Assembly: GCA_023511725.1 (NCBI GenBank)
Contig: JAIMAY010000009.1
Span: forward strand, 1-64,000
Source: Alicyclobacillus sp.
GTDB taxonomy: Bacteria > Bacillota > Bacilli > Alicyclobacillales > Alicyclobacillaceae
Direction of reading: 5' to 3'
DNA length: 64,000 nt
Part shown: positions 26,137 through 35,114 of the stretch, in pieces
Layout of the letters: the number at the start of each line of letters is the position of its first letter
How positions within the stretch are numbered: position 1 is the stretch's first letter
The notes under the pieces: generated by a model
Seen by the model: only the letters and a program-made list of their open reading frames with translations
What the model was told of the DNA's origin: nothing
Database searches by the model: none
Program-made: the position numbers and the translations under genes

Positions 26137-27216
26137 TTGGCCGTGGCTCTACAGTCTCGGGTTGACGTTTTGCGTGCTTGGTTGGCTGATCACGGTCTGG
26201 ATGGCATCATTCTCACGGCGGAGGCCAACGTGTCGTGGCTGTTCAAAGGTCGCTTTCACGTGAATCTTGCCACGTCGTCCGCCAACGTTCAGGTGCTCGT
26301 GACCGCACATCGAGTGGAGGCGGTCTGCAACAACATCGAGGCTTCGCGGCTCCGCCAGGAGGAAGGTCTGCAGTGCGATGCTATGTACGTCTACCCGTGG
26401 CACGACGAGTCGCAGCGCGAGGCCATCCTGGGCCGGTGGCGGGCGGCAGGGAGAGTGACAGTGGATACTGATCACGCCCTCGCGCTGCGAAGCCTTCGTG
26501 CCCGCATGCAGGCGGATGAGCAGGCATTGCTTCGCGAGGCGGGGCAGCGGGTGGGCCGGGCCGTGGAGGCTGCGTGCCGGCGGATTCGCCCGGAGGATAC
26601 AGAGTACATGGCGGCGGCCGAGATGGCAGCGGCATGCTACAGCCTCGGTGTCGAGCCTATCGTCGTGCTGGCCGCCGGAGAGCGCCGGGCCGCGCTCTGG
26701 CGCCACCCCTTGCCGACCCAGGAGACTCTCGGCCGCTACGCGGTGCTGAGCGTATGTGGACGGCGGCACGGGCTGGTCCTTTCGGCCACCCGGATGGTGG
26801 CCTTCGCCCCACCGGACGATGATCTGTGGCATCGCCATGTCGCCGTCACCCGCGTGGATGCCGTGATGATGGACTTATCGCGGCCGGGTGTACGCCTTCG
26901 CGATGTGTTCGAAGCAGCCCGTCAGGCATACGCCGAGCAGGGATTTCCTAATGAATGGGAACATCACCATCAGGGCGGCTTGGTGGGCTATGAATCGCGC
27001 GAGCTTCGCGCGGACCCGTCCGCAGACCTGGTGCTGGAGACGGGTCACGCGTTGGCTTGGAATCCCACGATTCGCGGCGTGAAATCGGAGGACACGATTC
27101 TGATCACCGCGGACGGGGTGGAGGTGGTGACGGAGACGGGAGAATTTCCGTTGCGCGACGTGAGCGTAAATGGACGGATCTATCGTCGGCCAGCGTTGTG
27201 GGTACGGCAATTCTGA
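26137..27216 (+). CDS. M24 (Xaa-Pro aminopeptidase-like) protein, probably metal-site degenerate
   Basis: A 359-residue protein with a creatinase-like N-terminal domain and a pita-bread M24 C-terminal domain. TTG 26137 is the start, with AGGAGGG eight bases upstream. The strand that normally carries two Asp metal ligands reads SVCGRRHGLVLSATRMVAF, without them. The Glu-Pro of the usual motif is replaced by WNPTIRG, while the last Glu (KSEDTILIT) is kept. The metal site therefore looks incomplete, so peptidase activity is doubtful. It is embedded between the TRAP permease and GH28 genes, which suggests a carbohydrate-linked or regulatory role. Confidence 0.72.
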   Translation: MAVALQSRVDVLRAWLADHGLDGIILTAEANVSWLFKGRFHVNLATSSANVQVLVTAHRVEAVCNNIEASRLRQEEGLQCDAMYVYPWHDESQREAILGRWRAAGRVTVDTDHALALRSLRARMQADEQALLREAGQRVGRAVEAACRRIRPEDTEYMAAAEMAAACYSLGVEPIVVLAAGERRAALWRHPLPTQETLGRYAVLSVCGRRHGLVLSATRMVAFAPPDDDLWHRHVAVTRVDAVMMDLSRPGVRLRDVFEAARQAYAEQGFPNEWEHHHQGGLVGYESRELRADPSADLVLETGHALAWNPTIRGVKSEDTILITADGVEVVTETGEFPLRDVSVNGRIYRRPALWVRQF

Positions 27217-27234
27217 TGCCGGGAGGGAGTTCGG

Positions 27235-29766
27235 ATGGCGACACGAGTCCATCCTTCTTGGGTGTGGCTAGCCCTTGGCGCAGGCGTTTTGTTCAATACC
27301 GGCTACGCCATGCAGGCTCCGAGGGCGGAGGCCGCGTCGCACCTGGCGGCGCCCCAGCACCTCAAGACCTATGCTGTCACGTCCAATCTCGTGGACTTGA
27401 TCTGGGATGCGGTAGCGTCCGCCACGGTCTATGACGTCTATGAGAACGGTCGAAAGATTGGCGAGGCTACCCAGTCCAACTTCACCGCTTCCGGCCTGCT
27501 GCCGGGGCACCACTACGTGTTTCAGGTCGTCGCGCGCGACACGGCGGGAGGCACGTCCGCGCGCAGCGCACCGCTCGTCGTCGCGACGAAACCGGCCGGG
27601 CCCGTCGTGAATGTGAAGAGTTACGGCGCGGTGGGAGATGGCCAGACGGACGACACAGCGGCTCTGCAGGCGGCCATCGACGACTGCCCCGCAGGGGGGA
27701 CGGTCGATGTGCCCGCAGGCACCTATGTGACTGCCCCGCTTCATATGAAGAGTCACATCACGTTGTATTTGGAAAAGGGCGCCACCCTTCTGGGGACGAG
27801 CGATATCACCAAGTACCAGCCCATCTGGAGCCGGTGGGAAGGCACGGAGATGTACTCCTACGAGAGCCTGATCACCGGCCAGAATGTAACGGATGTGACC
27901 ATCTGTGGTGAGGGCGTGATCGACGGCAACGGTGAGACCCCTCTGCACGACGACGCAGGTCACACCTACGGCAGTTGGTGGGATTCGCGATACAAGGAGC
28001 CCCTGCAAAATCCGGCGACGCAGCTGGTGTCGAATCCGGATTATACCCAGGGTCTCCCCTACGCACGGCCGCGCACCATCCAGTTCATCCATTCCAGCGA
28101 CATCCTGATCCAGGGCGTGACCATTCAGAATTCGCCAGCCTGGACGATTCATCCGGTGTATTGCCAGAACGTTACGGTGGCTGATGTGACGGTGCACAAT
28201 CCGCCGACGTCCGATAACACAGACGGGGTCGATCCCGACTCCTGCCAACACGTGTCCATCATCAACGACACCTTTGACGTGGGCGACGATGACATCGCCA
28301 TCAAGTCGGGCAAGGATGCGCAGGGGCGCCAGATTGGCATCCCTACCACGGACGTGGTGATTCGCAATGACCTGATGCGGAATGGCCACGGCGGCGTCAC
28401 CATCGGCAGCGAGATGTCTGGCGGCGTGAGCGATGTGGTGGTGCGCGACTGTGTGTTCAATGGCACGCAGGAGGGGATCCGGCTCAAAACCCTTCGCGGT
28501 CGCGGCGGTGTGGTACAGAACATCGTGTACGAAGACATCACGATGCAGAACATTCAGGATGCCGCGGTGCACATCGACGAGGCGTACACGTCCAACGGGG
28601 TGCCCGAGCAGTACACCGGGCAGGTGGATGCGGGGACGCCCGTGTTTCGGAACCTCGTGTTCAGCAACATCACGGTGAACGGCGTCAAGCAGGCCATGTT
28701 CATGCGCGGCCTGGATGAGATGCCGATTCAGGATCTCGTCTTCCACAATGTCACCATCAACGGCGCGCAGCAGGGCATCACGGCCACCAACGTGACCCAG
28801 ATCCAGGCGGATCACCTAAGCATCAACGGTGTGCCGTGGTTTTACCCAAATTCCGTGAAGACAGACCTGGGTCAGGCGACCTACAGCGCCTGGACGAACA
28901 GTGAGTTCCGAGGGTTCTGGGACGGCGTGCTGCAGACGGGGTCCGGCGCAACGCCTGTGCTGCTGCCCCCTGGTCTGCTCCGGTCGACAGCGGGAACGGT
29001 TGCCATTTGGGTTCGTGACGCGCAGTCCACTGCGACGGCTTCGCAGCCGCTCGTGTCTGCGGCTGGAAGCCAGGGCGAAATGAGTATGATCCTGACGACG
29101 AGTGGCCAGCCGCAGTGGACGCTGCAGGCGGGGGATCAATCCATCACGTTGACCGGTACCCAGAGCCTTGCGGACGGCCGGTGGCACCGGGTGGTGGCGA
29201 CCTGGGATGCGACATCCGGTCGGGCGTTCCTGTACGTGGACGGCAAGGTCGTCGCTACGGCTCAGCAAGCGCTGCCGGCGGGCGAGGACATCTCCGGTGC
29301 CAGCTTCCTGGCAGGGGGATCAGGCGCCACAGGGGAAATGGCGGGGCTCGAGCTATACACGGGTGCTATCTCTGCGGCCCAAGCCGGGGTGCATGTGCCC
29401 ATCGCCCTGCCGGCGCTTGCGTCGGTGCAATGGGCTGGCGCCTATCCCCAGAACCCCGTCGATGCGCGGGGGGACGACCAACTGCTGTATGTTTCGCCTC
29501 TCGTGGCGGGTGATCCTTACCTGACCCAGCCGCGGAACGGCACAGGACCCTGGGTGTTTGGCCTTCCGCAGGTCAGCACCGTTTACGTGGCGTATCCCGC
29601 CGGTGAGCCTTTGCCGCGTGCGTTGAACGGGTTCACGGATACAGGTCAGTACGTGACCGACACCGCAGGACATCGGCTGGAGTTGTACAGCAAAGCCGAG
29701 CCAGCCGGCGTTGTCCGCATCGGTCCATTGCCCGGCGCGTCGTCGCTTGTGTTCGTAGGACCGTGA
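27235..29766 (+). CDS. Secreted GH28 polygalacturonase-type enzyme with FN3 and LamG-like domains
   Basis: An 843-residue exported enzyme. A signal peptide ends near residue 33 (AEA-AS). A fibronectin type III domain covers about 42-120, the GH28 parallel beta-helix about 124-545, a concanavalin/LamG-like domain about 560-705, and a short unassigned C-terminal domain follows. The GH28 catalytic signature is complete: Asp330 in NTDGVDPDS, Asp351-352 in GDDD, His385 in GHGG and Arg416/Lys418 in RLK. It should cleave polygalacturonate or rhamnogalacturonan outside the cell and supply the TRAP importer. Endo versus exo action, or a related galacturonan specificity, cannot be told from sequence. 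Confidence 0.88.
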   Translation: MATRVHPSWVWLALGAGVLFNTGYAMQAPRAEAASHLAAPQHLKTYAVTSNLVDLIWDAVASATVYDVYENGRKIGEATQSNFTASGLLPGHHYVFQVVARDTAGGTSARSAPLVVATKPAGPVVNVKSYGAVGDGQTDDTAALQAAIDDCPAGGTVDVPAGTYVTAPLHMKSHITLYLEKGATLLGTSDITKYQPIWSRWEGTEMYSYESLITGQNVTDVTICGEGVIDGNGETPLHDDAGHTYGSWWDSRYKEPLQNPATQLVSNPDYTQGLPYARPRTIQFIHSSDILIQGVTIQNSPAWTIHPVYCQNVTVADVTVHNPPTSDNTDGVDPDSCQHVSIINDTFDVGDDDIAIKSGKDAQGRQIGIPTTDVVIRNDLMRNGHGGVTIGSEMSGGVSDVVVRDCVFNGTQEGIRLKTLRGRGGVVQNIVYEDITMQNIQDAAVHIDEAYTSNGVPEQYTGQVDAGTPVFRNLVFSNITVNGVKQAMFMRGLDEMPIQDLVFHNVTINGAQQGITATNVTQIQADHLSINGVPWFYPNSVKTDLGQATYSAWTNSEFRGFWDGVLQTGSGATPVLLPPGLLRSTAGTVAIWVRDAQSTATASQPLVSAAGSQGEMSMILTTSGQPQWTLQAGDQSITLTGTQSLADGRWHRVVATWDATSGRAFLYVDGKVVATAQQALPAGEDISGASFLAGGSGATGEMAGLELYTGAISAAQAGVHVPIALPALASVQWAGAYPQNPVDARGDDQLLYVSPLVAGDPYLTQPRNGTGPWVFGLPQVSTVYVAYPAGEPLPRALNGFTDTGQYVTDTAGHRLELYSKAEPAGVVRIGPLPGASSLVFVGP

Positions 29767-30082
29767 GGGAGGAAGAGCTGGTCTGTGCTCAACTGCCTGC
29801 TGGGCGTGATGGGTCGGCCCACGCCAGGCGGTCGTACACGACGTCATCCGTGGCCACAGGCAGCGGCTGCGATACATCGCAGCCGCTTCCGCGTGGGGTA
29901 CCCCATGTCGATGCTGTTGTCTCCCATGTCCACGCTCGATGATTTCTAGGCTTCATGCCCCTGTCACCATGCGTCACCCCTGTCACAATGTGCCTCGCCC
30001 TCCGGCTTCTCCTGAGCACTGTCTCTCAGTACAATTAGAAAGACAACAGGACCACTTCTTGTTGGGAGGCGACGTAAGCCGT
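29767..30082. other. Intergenic region with a perfect hairpin
   Basis: About 316 bp without a supported gene. It holds a perfect 12-bp stem, AGCGGCTGCGAT (29862-29873) and ATCGCAGCCGCT (29876-29887), with a two-base loop and no following T tract. A weak -10-like TACAAT lies at 30030-30035 upstream of the thermonuclease gene. The hairpin may end the GH28 transcript. Confidence 0.6.
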
Positions 30083-31336
30083 ATGTCGGCTCTCTTTTTC
30101 CTACTGTTCTGTGTGGCCACCATCGGCTTCGTCTACGCGTTGGTGAATCCGCGGCGCCTGAGGTCTCGTCCCGGGGCGCGCAGACGATGGCTGCTGCGGT
30201 GCGGGGTGGGCGCGTTCATCCTGCTGCTGCTCACCGGTGTCTCGGCTCCGCATGACGGCGGGAGTGGTCAGGCGCTGACGCCCACCGCAGGTAGCAACAC
30301 CACCGCGCGAGCGGTGACGAATGTCGCCGCGACGGCCTCGTCCGCGAACACGAACACGGTGAACGCGGCGGCTCCGGCGCAAGGACGCGCAGGAACCTCT
30401 GCGTCCGGCGCCGCGAATGAACTGTCAAACGCGGCTACGGCTGAGGGTGGCTCCGGTGTCAACGGCGGGACCGGCGCGTCTGCTGAGGTTTCGGCAGCAA
30501 CCTCGGCGGCCTCGGCGGCGGCCGGATCGACGAGTGCGGAAAAGCCCGGGCAACTCATCGCTGTGACGGTCGTGAAGGATGTGGACGGCGACACCATCGA
30601 CGTGCGGATGCCGGACGGGACGGTGGAGCCGGTGCGCATGCTGCTGATCGATACCCCCGAGACAGTGGACCCGGAGAAGCCGGTCGAGCCGTTCGGACCG
30701 CAGGCGAGCGCCTTCTGCAAATCGAAACTGCCGGTGGGCAAGCATGTCTATCTCGAAGAGGGGATAGACAAGTGGGATAAGTACCATCGCCTGCTCGCCT
30801 ACGTCTGGATCACCCCGTCCGATATGTACAACGAGGATGTGGTCCGGGCGGGCCTTGCGCGTGTCGCGTACGTGTATCCGCCCAACACGAAGTATCTGGA
30901 CCAGCTGGAGGCGGACCAGGCGTACGCCAAGGCGCGTCACCTGGGCATCTGGAGTATCCCCGGTTACGTCACGGACGAGGGCTACAACCTTGCGGCGGTC
31001 GGCAAGTCGGGAGGGTCCTCCACTTCTACGGGAACCAAGGCGTCGACAGGCTCAACGTCTGGAAGTGCGCTCACTGTAGTACGGAGTCAATTGAAGGTGC
31101 ATCCTGGGGCCGAGGCGTCGGTCACCATCCGTACGCAGCCGCACGCCACGGGGACGATTGAGGTAGTCTACAAGAGCGGGCCCAGTCACGCCAAGGGGTT
31201 GGAAGCGAAGACGGCGGACGCGGGCGGCTACATCACCTGGCAGTGGACGGTCGGCAGCAGCACCACCAAGGGCACATGGCCTGTCCACATCTCGGCGGCC
31301 GGAAAGAACATCACGCTCTACCTGACGGTGTATTGA
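30083..31336 (+). CDS. Membrane-anchored thermonuclease-like (SNase) protein
   Basis: A 417-residue protein. Two hydrophobic helices near residues 2-21 and 35-55 anchor it, then a long low-complexity Ala/Ser/Thr/Gly linker to about residue 152 leads to the staphylococcal-nuclease domain. Its key segments are KDVDGDTIDV, LLIDTPETVDP, KYHRLLAYVW and GLARVAYVYP. A Ser/Thr linker and a beta-rich C-terminal domain (about 330-417) follow. It probably degrades nucleic acid at the cell surface or in spores. The start is uncertain because the GGGAGG is 13 bases from ATG 30083. Confidence 0.83.
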   Translation: MSALFFLLFCVATIGFVYALVNPRRLRSRPGARRRWLLRCGVGAFILLLLTGVSAPHDGGSGQALTPTAGSNTTARAVTNVAATASSANTNTVNAAAPAQGRAGTSASGAANELSNAATAEGGSGVNGGTGASAEVSAATSAASAAAGSTSAEKPGQLIAVTVVKDVDGDTIDVRMPDGTVEPVRMLLIDTPETVDPEKPVEPFGPQASAFCKSKLPVGKHVYLEEGIDKWDKYHRLLAYVWITPSDMYNEDVVRAGLARVAYVYPPNTKYLDQLEADQAYAKARHLGIWSIPGYVTDEGYNLAAVGKSGGSSTSTGTKASTGSTSGSALTVVRSQLKVHPGAEASVTIRTQPHATGTIEVVYKSGPSHAKGLEAKTADAGGYITWQWTVGSSTTKGTWPVHISAAGKNITLYLTVY

Positions 31337-31356
31337 CGGCCCAGTCGTACGCGCAG

Positions 31357-31390
31357 CGGCGTGGTGTCTGTATTCGAGGACACCACGCCG
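31357..31390. terminator. Hairpin between convergent genes, probable bidirectional terminator
   Basis: CGGCGTGGTGTC (31357-31368) and GACACCACGCCG (31379-31390) form a perfect 12-bp stem with a 10-nt loop, 20 bp after the thermonuclease stop and before the convergent carbonic-anhydrase gene. No U tract follows on either strand, so termination may be inefficient or factor-assisted. Confidence 0.6.
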
Positions 31391-31436
31391 TGTCGCACGA
31401 GCCATCGCTTGTCGATCCCGCCCGTGACACGCCCCT

Positions 31437-32069
31437 TTACACGGTGAGCCGCGTCTCCCGGTGATAGCCCTTGCCGAGGCGATAGTAATGGTCCACGATG
31501 TGGGCGTTGAGATTTCGGTACGCCTCCGGGACCGGCGGCAGCGCATCGGCGTCTGCCTGTGTGGCGACCGTCTGGCCGGGTGCAACGAATCGTCCGTCGC
31601 GGATCACGACATGGTTCGTGATCACGGCCCCGTGCATGATCACGCAATCACGGCCAATCACAGCGCCATAGATGGACGCGTGCTGCCCAATGAACGTGTT
31701 GCGGCCGACGAACAGGGGCCCATGCACAGCCGCGTGGTGCAAAACGCTGTTCTCCCCCTCAAGCCAAACGCCCACGCGCCTGCCGCGGATCGTCAGGTAT
31801 TCCCCGGGGTGACAGTGCATCAACACGTAGTCCTGCAGATTGGTTCGGGGGCCGATGATATACGGCGCCGGGGCTGAATCGGCGCGCAGGATGTTGTAGA
31901 AGCCCACGAACACGTCTGGTGCGATGCGCACATCGCCCACGATGATGGCTCCGGCGCAGATCACGGCCTGATCACTCACCTGCGGCGCGCGCCGGTAAGG
32001 TACCTCTTTCATCACCGGATTGGCCTCCAGACGTTGGCCCATCGGGTAATACGCAATCGGCTTGGGCAT
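31437..32069 (-). CDS. Gamma-class carbonic anhydrase-like hexapeptide protein
   Basis: A 210-residue left-handed beta-helix protein. Hexapeptide repeats run through VSDQAVICAGAIIVGDVRI and later turns. Histidines placed like the zinc ligands of Cam/CamH appear in VLMHCHPGEY and SVLHHAAVHGP. ATG 32069 is chosen because AAAGGAGGG precedes it; longer in-frame starts lack a ribosome binding site. Conversion of CO2 to bicarbonate is the family activity, but many homologues are inactive or act on other substrates. Confidence 0.82.
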   Translation of the reverse strand: MPKPIAYYPMGQRLEANPVMKEVPYRRAPQVSDQAVICAGAIIVGDVRIAPDVFVGFYNILRADSAPAPYIIGPRTNLQDYVLMHCHPGEYLTIRGRRVGVWLEGENSVLHHAAVHGPLFVGRNTFIGQHASIYGAVIGRDCVIMHGAVITNHVVIRDGRFVAPGQTVATQADADALPPVPEAYRNLNAHIVDHYYRLGKGYHRETRLTV

Positions 32070-32288
32070 GATGGATCCCTCCTTTAGCACCCACCTGTCA
32101 TACCTGAGCAATCTATGCGTCACCTGGGCAGGTGTGCGCGCCGCGGAGCTTGTCGGGGCCTAGGAAGTTTTGTCGAAAATGAACGAAACAGGAAACGATA
32201 GCAGGACTTGTGGTGGTAAGCGTTGTATAAGTGAGATGGATGATGGGAAGGTCCATGCGGTCTTCCAACACACATGGGGGCGATGGAG

Positions 32289-32543
32289 ATGGGGACCGTC
32301 GTCTATTATTTCTTCTGTCACGCCTGCGGCGGAGACACGGCCGCTTTTGACCTAGCGATGAGTTGTCCATACTGCCGGGCAGGCAGAGGCGAGTTCGCGC
32401 TGGTGGCGGAAGTGGCCACGCAGGAGCAGCAGCGGCAGGTGGAGCAGCGGATCGCCGAACTCCGAGAGCAATGGCGCGAGCGACACCGGCACGGTGTGCC
32501 GGGTGAGCGTCCCTCACGACGGCGTTGGCTCCGGCGAGAGTGA
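32289..32543 (+). CDS. Small zinc-ribbon protein
   Basis: An 84-residue protein with two CxxC knuckles, CHACGG and CPYC, separated by about 18 residues, then a charged helical tail rich in Gln, Arg and Glu. ATG 32289 has a GGGGG run eight bases upstream; ATGs at 32274 and 32283 are alternatives. It lies between the carbonic-anhydrase gene (divergent) and the aminopeptidase gene. Function is unknown; a regulator-like or nucleic-acid-binding role is possible. Confidence 0.55.
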   Translation: MGTVVYYFFCHACGGDTAAFDLAMSCPYCRAGRGEFALVAEVATQEQQRQVEQRIAELREQWRERHRHGVPGERPSRRRWLRRE

Positions 32544-32689
32544 TGGGAGCCGGGAGCGGTTGCCTCGGATTTCGGTCTCCAGTGTGACGAGCCGCCTCCA
32601 CGGCAATCGTTGCCTGGGCAGGGTAAGGCTTTCGCGCTGTGGTATGATAAGGACCGGACAGGGGATCTCAGACACAAGGGGATGACCGT

Positions 32690-33934
32690 GTGCAGCGCGA
32701 ACAACTGATGAAGTATGCGGAGCTGGCGGTCCGCGTGGGCGTGAACCTTCAGCAGGGACAGCACCTGGTGATTGGTTATGGGATTCGTCAGGTGATGCCG
32801 GATCATCTCGAATTCGCCCGGTGCCTCGTGGAAGCCGGTTACAATGCCGGCGCTAAGTTCGTGCACGTCGACTGGGGCGACGAGTGGTGGCTGCGGGAGA
32901 CGGTGAAGCGCGGATCATTGGATACGCTGCGTGCCAGGGCGGAGTGGCAGGTTTCATGGATCGAGCGGCTGGCAGCGGAGGGTGCGGCGTTCGTTGCCAT
33001 TCCTGCGTCTGATCCGGACCTGTACGCCGGTGTGGATCCGGAGCGGGTCCGCGAAGCGACGCAGTCCGTCGCAGCCGTCTTCAGGCCGTTCAATGATAAG
33101 CGGACCAATGACACGTATGCGTGGACGCTGGTGTCCGCCCCAACGCAGGCGTGGGCGAACAAGGTCATGGCGCACCTGCCGGAGTCGGAACGCGTGGAGG
33201 CGCTGTGGCGCGCCATCCTGAAGGCGGCGCGGGCCGACGGGGCGGATCCCGTTGCCGATTGGAAGGTGCACATCGAGAATCTGCGCAAACGCGCCGATTG
33301 GATCAACGGACTGAACATTCGCAGACTGCATTACCGCGCGCCGGGGACGGATTTGACCATTGAGTTGTCGGAGGGCCACTACTGGACGGCGGCGGGCAGC
33401 AAAACGCCGGAGGGTGTGGAGTTTGTCGCCAATATCCCGACGGAGGAAGTCTACACGGCGCCTCACAAGTACGGCGTCAACGGTACGGTCCGCAGCACCA
33501 TGCCACTGAATCATAATGGCAATCTGATTGACGGCATTGAGCTGCGCTTCGAGAAGGGGCGCATCGTGGAATACAAGGCGCGCGTCGGTGAGGAAGCCCT
33601 GCGCAGCATCATCGAGACGGATGACGGAAGCCACTACCTTGGCGAGGTGGCGCTGGTTCCTGCGGATTCGCCCATCGCGCAGCAGGGCGTGCTGTACTAC
33701 AACACACTGTTCGACGAGAACGCCTCCTGTCACCTTGCCATCGGTAAGGCGTATCCGCTGATCCACGGCGGGCATGAGCTTGCCCCGGAGGAGTGGGACA
33801 GGCATGGTCTCAACTCGAGCCTGCAGCACGTGGATTTCATGATTGGATCCGACGAGCTGGACATCGACGCGGAAACCCGGGATGGCCAAACGGTGCCCAT
33901 CTTCCGCGCCGGGCGCTGGGTGACCCAGGTCTGA
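32690..33934 (+). CDS. M29-family aminopeptidase (AmpS/AmpT-like)
   Basis: A 414-residue metallo-aminopeptidase of family M29. The dinuclear metal ligands are all recognisable: Glu in FVANIPTEEVYTAPH, Glu in ETDDGSHYLGEVAL, His and Tyr in FDENASCHLAIGKAY, and His/Asp in SSLQHVDFMIGS. GTG 32690 follows AAGGGGATGA. The family releases N-terminal residues from peptides in the cytoplasm and is common in thermophilic Firmicutes. A -10-like TATGAT lies at 32643-32648. Confidence 0.92.
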   Translation: MQREQLMKYAELAVRVGVNLQQGQHLVIGYGIRQVMPDHLEFARCLVEAGYNAGAKFVHVDWGDEWWLRETVKRGSLDTLRARAEWQVSWIERLAAEGAAFVAIPASDPDLYAGVDPERVREATQSVAAVFRPFNDKRTNDTYAWTLVSAPTQAWANKVMAHLPESERVEALWRAILKAARADGADPVADWKVHIENLRKRADWINGLNIRRLHYRAPGTDLTIELSEGHYWTAAGSKTPEGVEFVANIPTEEVYTAPHKYGVNGTVRSTMPLNHNGNLIDGIELRFEKGRIVEYKARVGEEALRSIIETDDGSHYLGEVALVPADSPIAQQGVLYYNTLFDENASCHLAIGKAYPLIHGGHELAPEEWDRHGLNSSLQHVDFMIGSDELDIDAETRDGQTVPIFRAGRWVTQV

Positions 33935-33964
33935 CGAGGCGTGCTGAAGCGAAAACGCTCGTGT

Positions 33965-34041
33965 CTCCCACACGCTCGTGGGAGGGCCAGGTGAATAAGC
34001 TCACGTATCCGGCCGGCCCGGGGTCATCCCCGCGGCCGGCC
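33965..34041. terminator. Two hairpins after the aminopeptidase gene
   Basis: CTCCCAC (33965-33971) pairs with GTGGGAG (33978-33984). A stronger GC stem has outer arms GGCCGG (34011-34016) / CCGGCC (34036-34041) and inner CGGGG (34019-34023... one base bulged) / CCCCG (34028-34032). Neither has a U tract. They probably separate the aminopeptidase from the downstream hydrolase, for which TATAAT at 34111-34116 is a possible -10. Confidence 0.45.
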
Positions 34042-34208
34042 GTCGCCTTCGCTGGGGTCACACTGGCCTTTGTCGTCCCTGTGGCGGCACCGCCGCCGCC
34101 CAACATGCGTTATAATGGACGAGAACAGCTCGAAATCGACAAATACTGCCACGATGCGGCGAATTTCGCACGGCCGCGCCGTGGCACCGGCAGGCGGAGG
34201 TGCTGGGG

Positions 34209-35114
34209 GTGGAGCGGTGGCAGGCGTGGACGCTTGCGGCGTTGACGGTCGTCTTCATGTCGGTATTGGCGGCTGGGGAGGAACACGCGCGGCGGCTCGC
34301 GTCCGCGGATGCCGCGGCGGCAATCCGCTATGCACAAACGCATCCCGAGGCGGCCGGTCTGAACGGAACGACCGGGGGCACGCCAGAGAACGAATCCGCC
34401 CAGACGCCATCCGACGCATCGAGCGGCCCGATGAATGCCTCCACGACCACCGTGGCGAGCCTCAACAACCCCGCACCCGGCTCCGTGGCGTCGTGGCTCG
34501 CGTCGCGGGCGTCCGCAGAGGGCAGGGTGCGGATCGTGCTGCTCGGCAGTTCCAGCATCGCGGGCCAGGGGGCCACGCCGGGTCACGGATGGGCGGACCT
34601 ATTTCTAAAAGATCTGGACTCCGCACATATTCTCGCCAGTGCCATGCGGCTGGGGATGGTGGCGGCGGGGTCGGGGGTAATCAACGGCGAGGTCACTGCG
34701 GCCATACGCGCCAAGCCGGACCTCGTGGTGATTGAGACCGGTGCCGCTGCGGACTGGGCGCAGAACGTCCCCGTCACCACGAGCCTGGCCAACCTGGATT
34801 ACATCGCAAGCCGCTTGAGCCAGGCGCTGCCCGACGCGCGCATCGTGTGGTTGCCGACGCCACCCATCGCAAATGAAACGGCGGTGAACGGTTCGGGGTT
34901 GACGTACAAGGCGTATCTGGATGCAGAGGCTCGTCACGCGCGCTCACAAGGCTGGACGTATCTGGACCTACACGCGGCAGTGCTGGCACAACTTCAGGCG
35001 CAGGGCCTGACGGTGAACGCCATCCTCGCCGACGCCTACCATCTCAATGACGATGGCATGGCGATGTGGGCGAAGACGTTCGAGACGGCCATCAGCGAGG
35101 GGGCGAGCGGATGA
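34209..35114 (+). CDS. Membrane-anchored SGNH/GDSL-like hydrolase
   Basis: A 301-residue protein with an N-terminal anchor (WTLAALTVVFMSVLAAG), a low-complexity linker to about residue 90 and an SGNH hydrolase domain. Block I is IVLLGSSSIAGQGA, with GSS in place of the usual GDS. The terminal block DAYHLNDDG carries the catalytic Asp and His. GTG 34209 has GGAGG eight bases upstream. It probably deacylates or deacetylates a cell-envelope polymer. The stop overlaps the next MarR start (ATGA at 35111). Confidence 0.78.
   Translation: MERWQAWTLAALTVVFMSVLAAGEEHARRLASADAAAAIRYAQTHPEAAGLNGTTGGTPENESAQTPSDASSGPMNASTTTVASLNNPAPGSVASWLASRASAEGRVRIVLLGSSSIAGQGATPGHGWADLFLKDLDSAHILASAMRLGMVAAGSGVINGEVTAAIRAKPDLVVIETGAAADWAQNVPVTTSLANLDYIASRLSQALPDARIVWLPTPPIANETAVNGSGLTYKAYLDAEARHARSQGWTYLDLHAAVLAQLQAQGLTVNAILADAYHLNDDGMAMWAKTFETAISEGASG

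Noticed and set aside
29785-29949. 54-codon frame after the GH28 gene with an upstream GGGAGGAAG
   Set aside because: GTG start, no conserved features, and it spans the perfect 12-bp hairpin; non-coding structure explains the region better.
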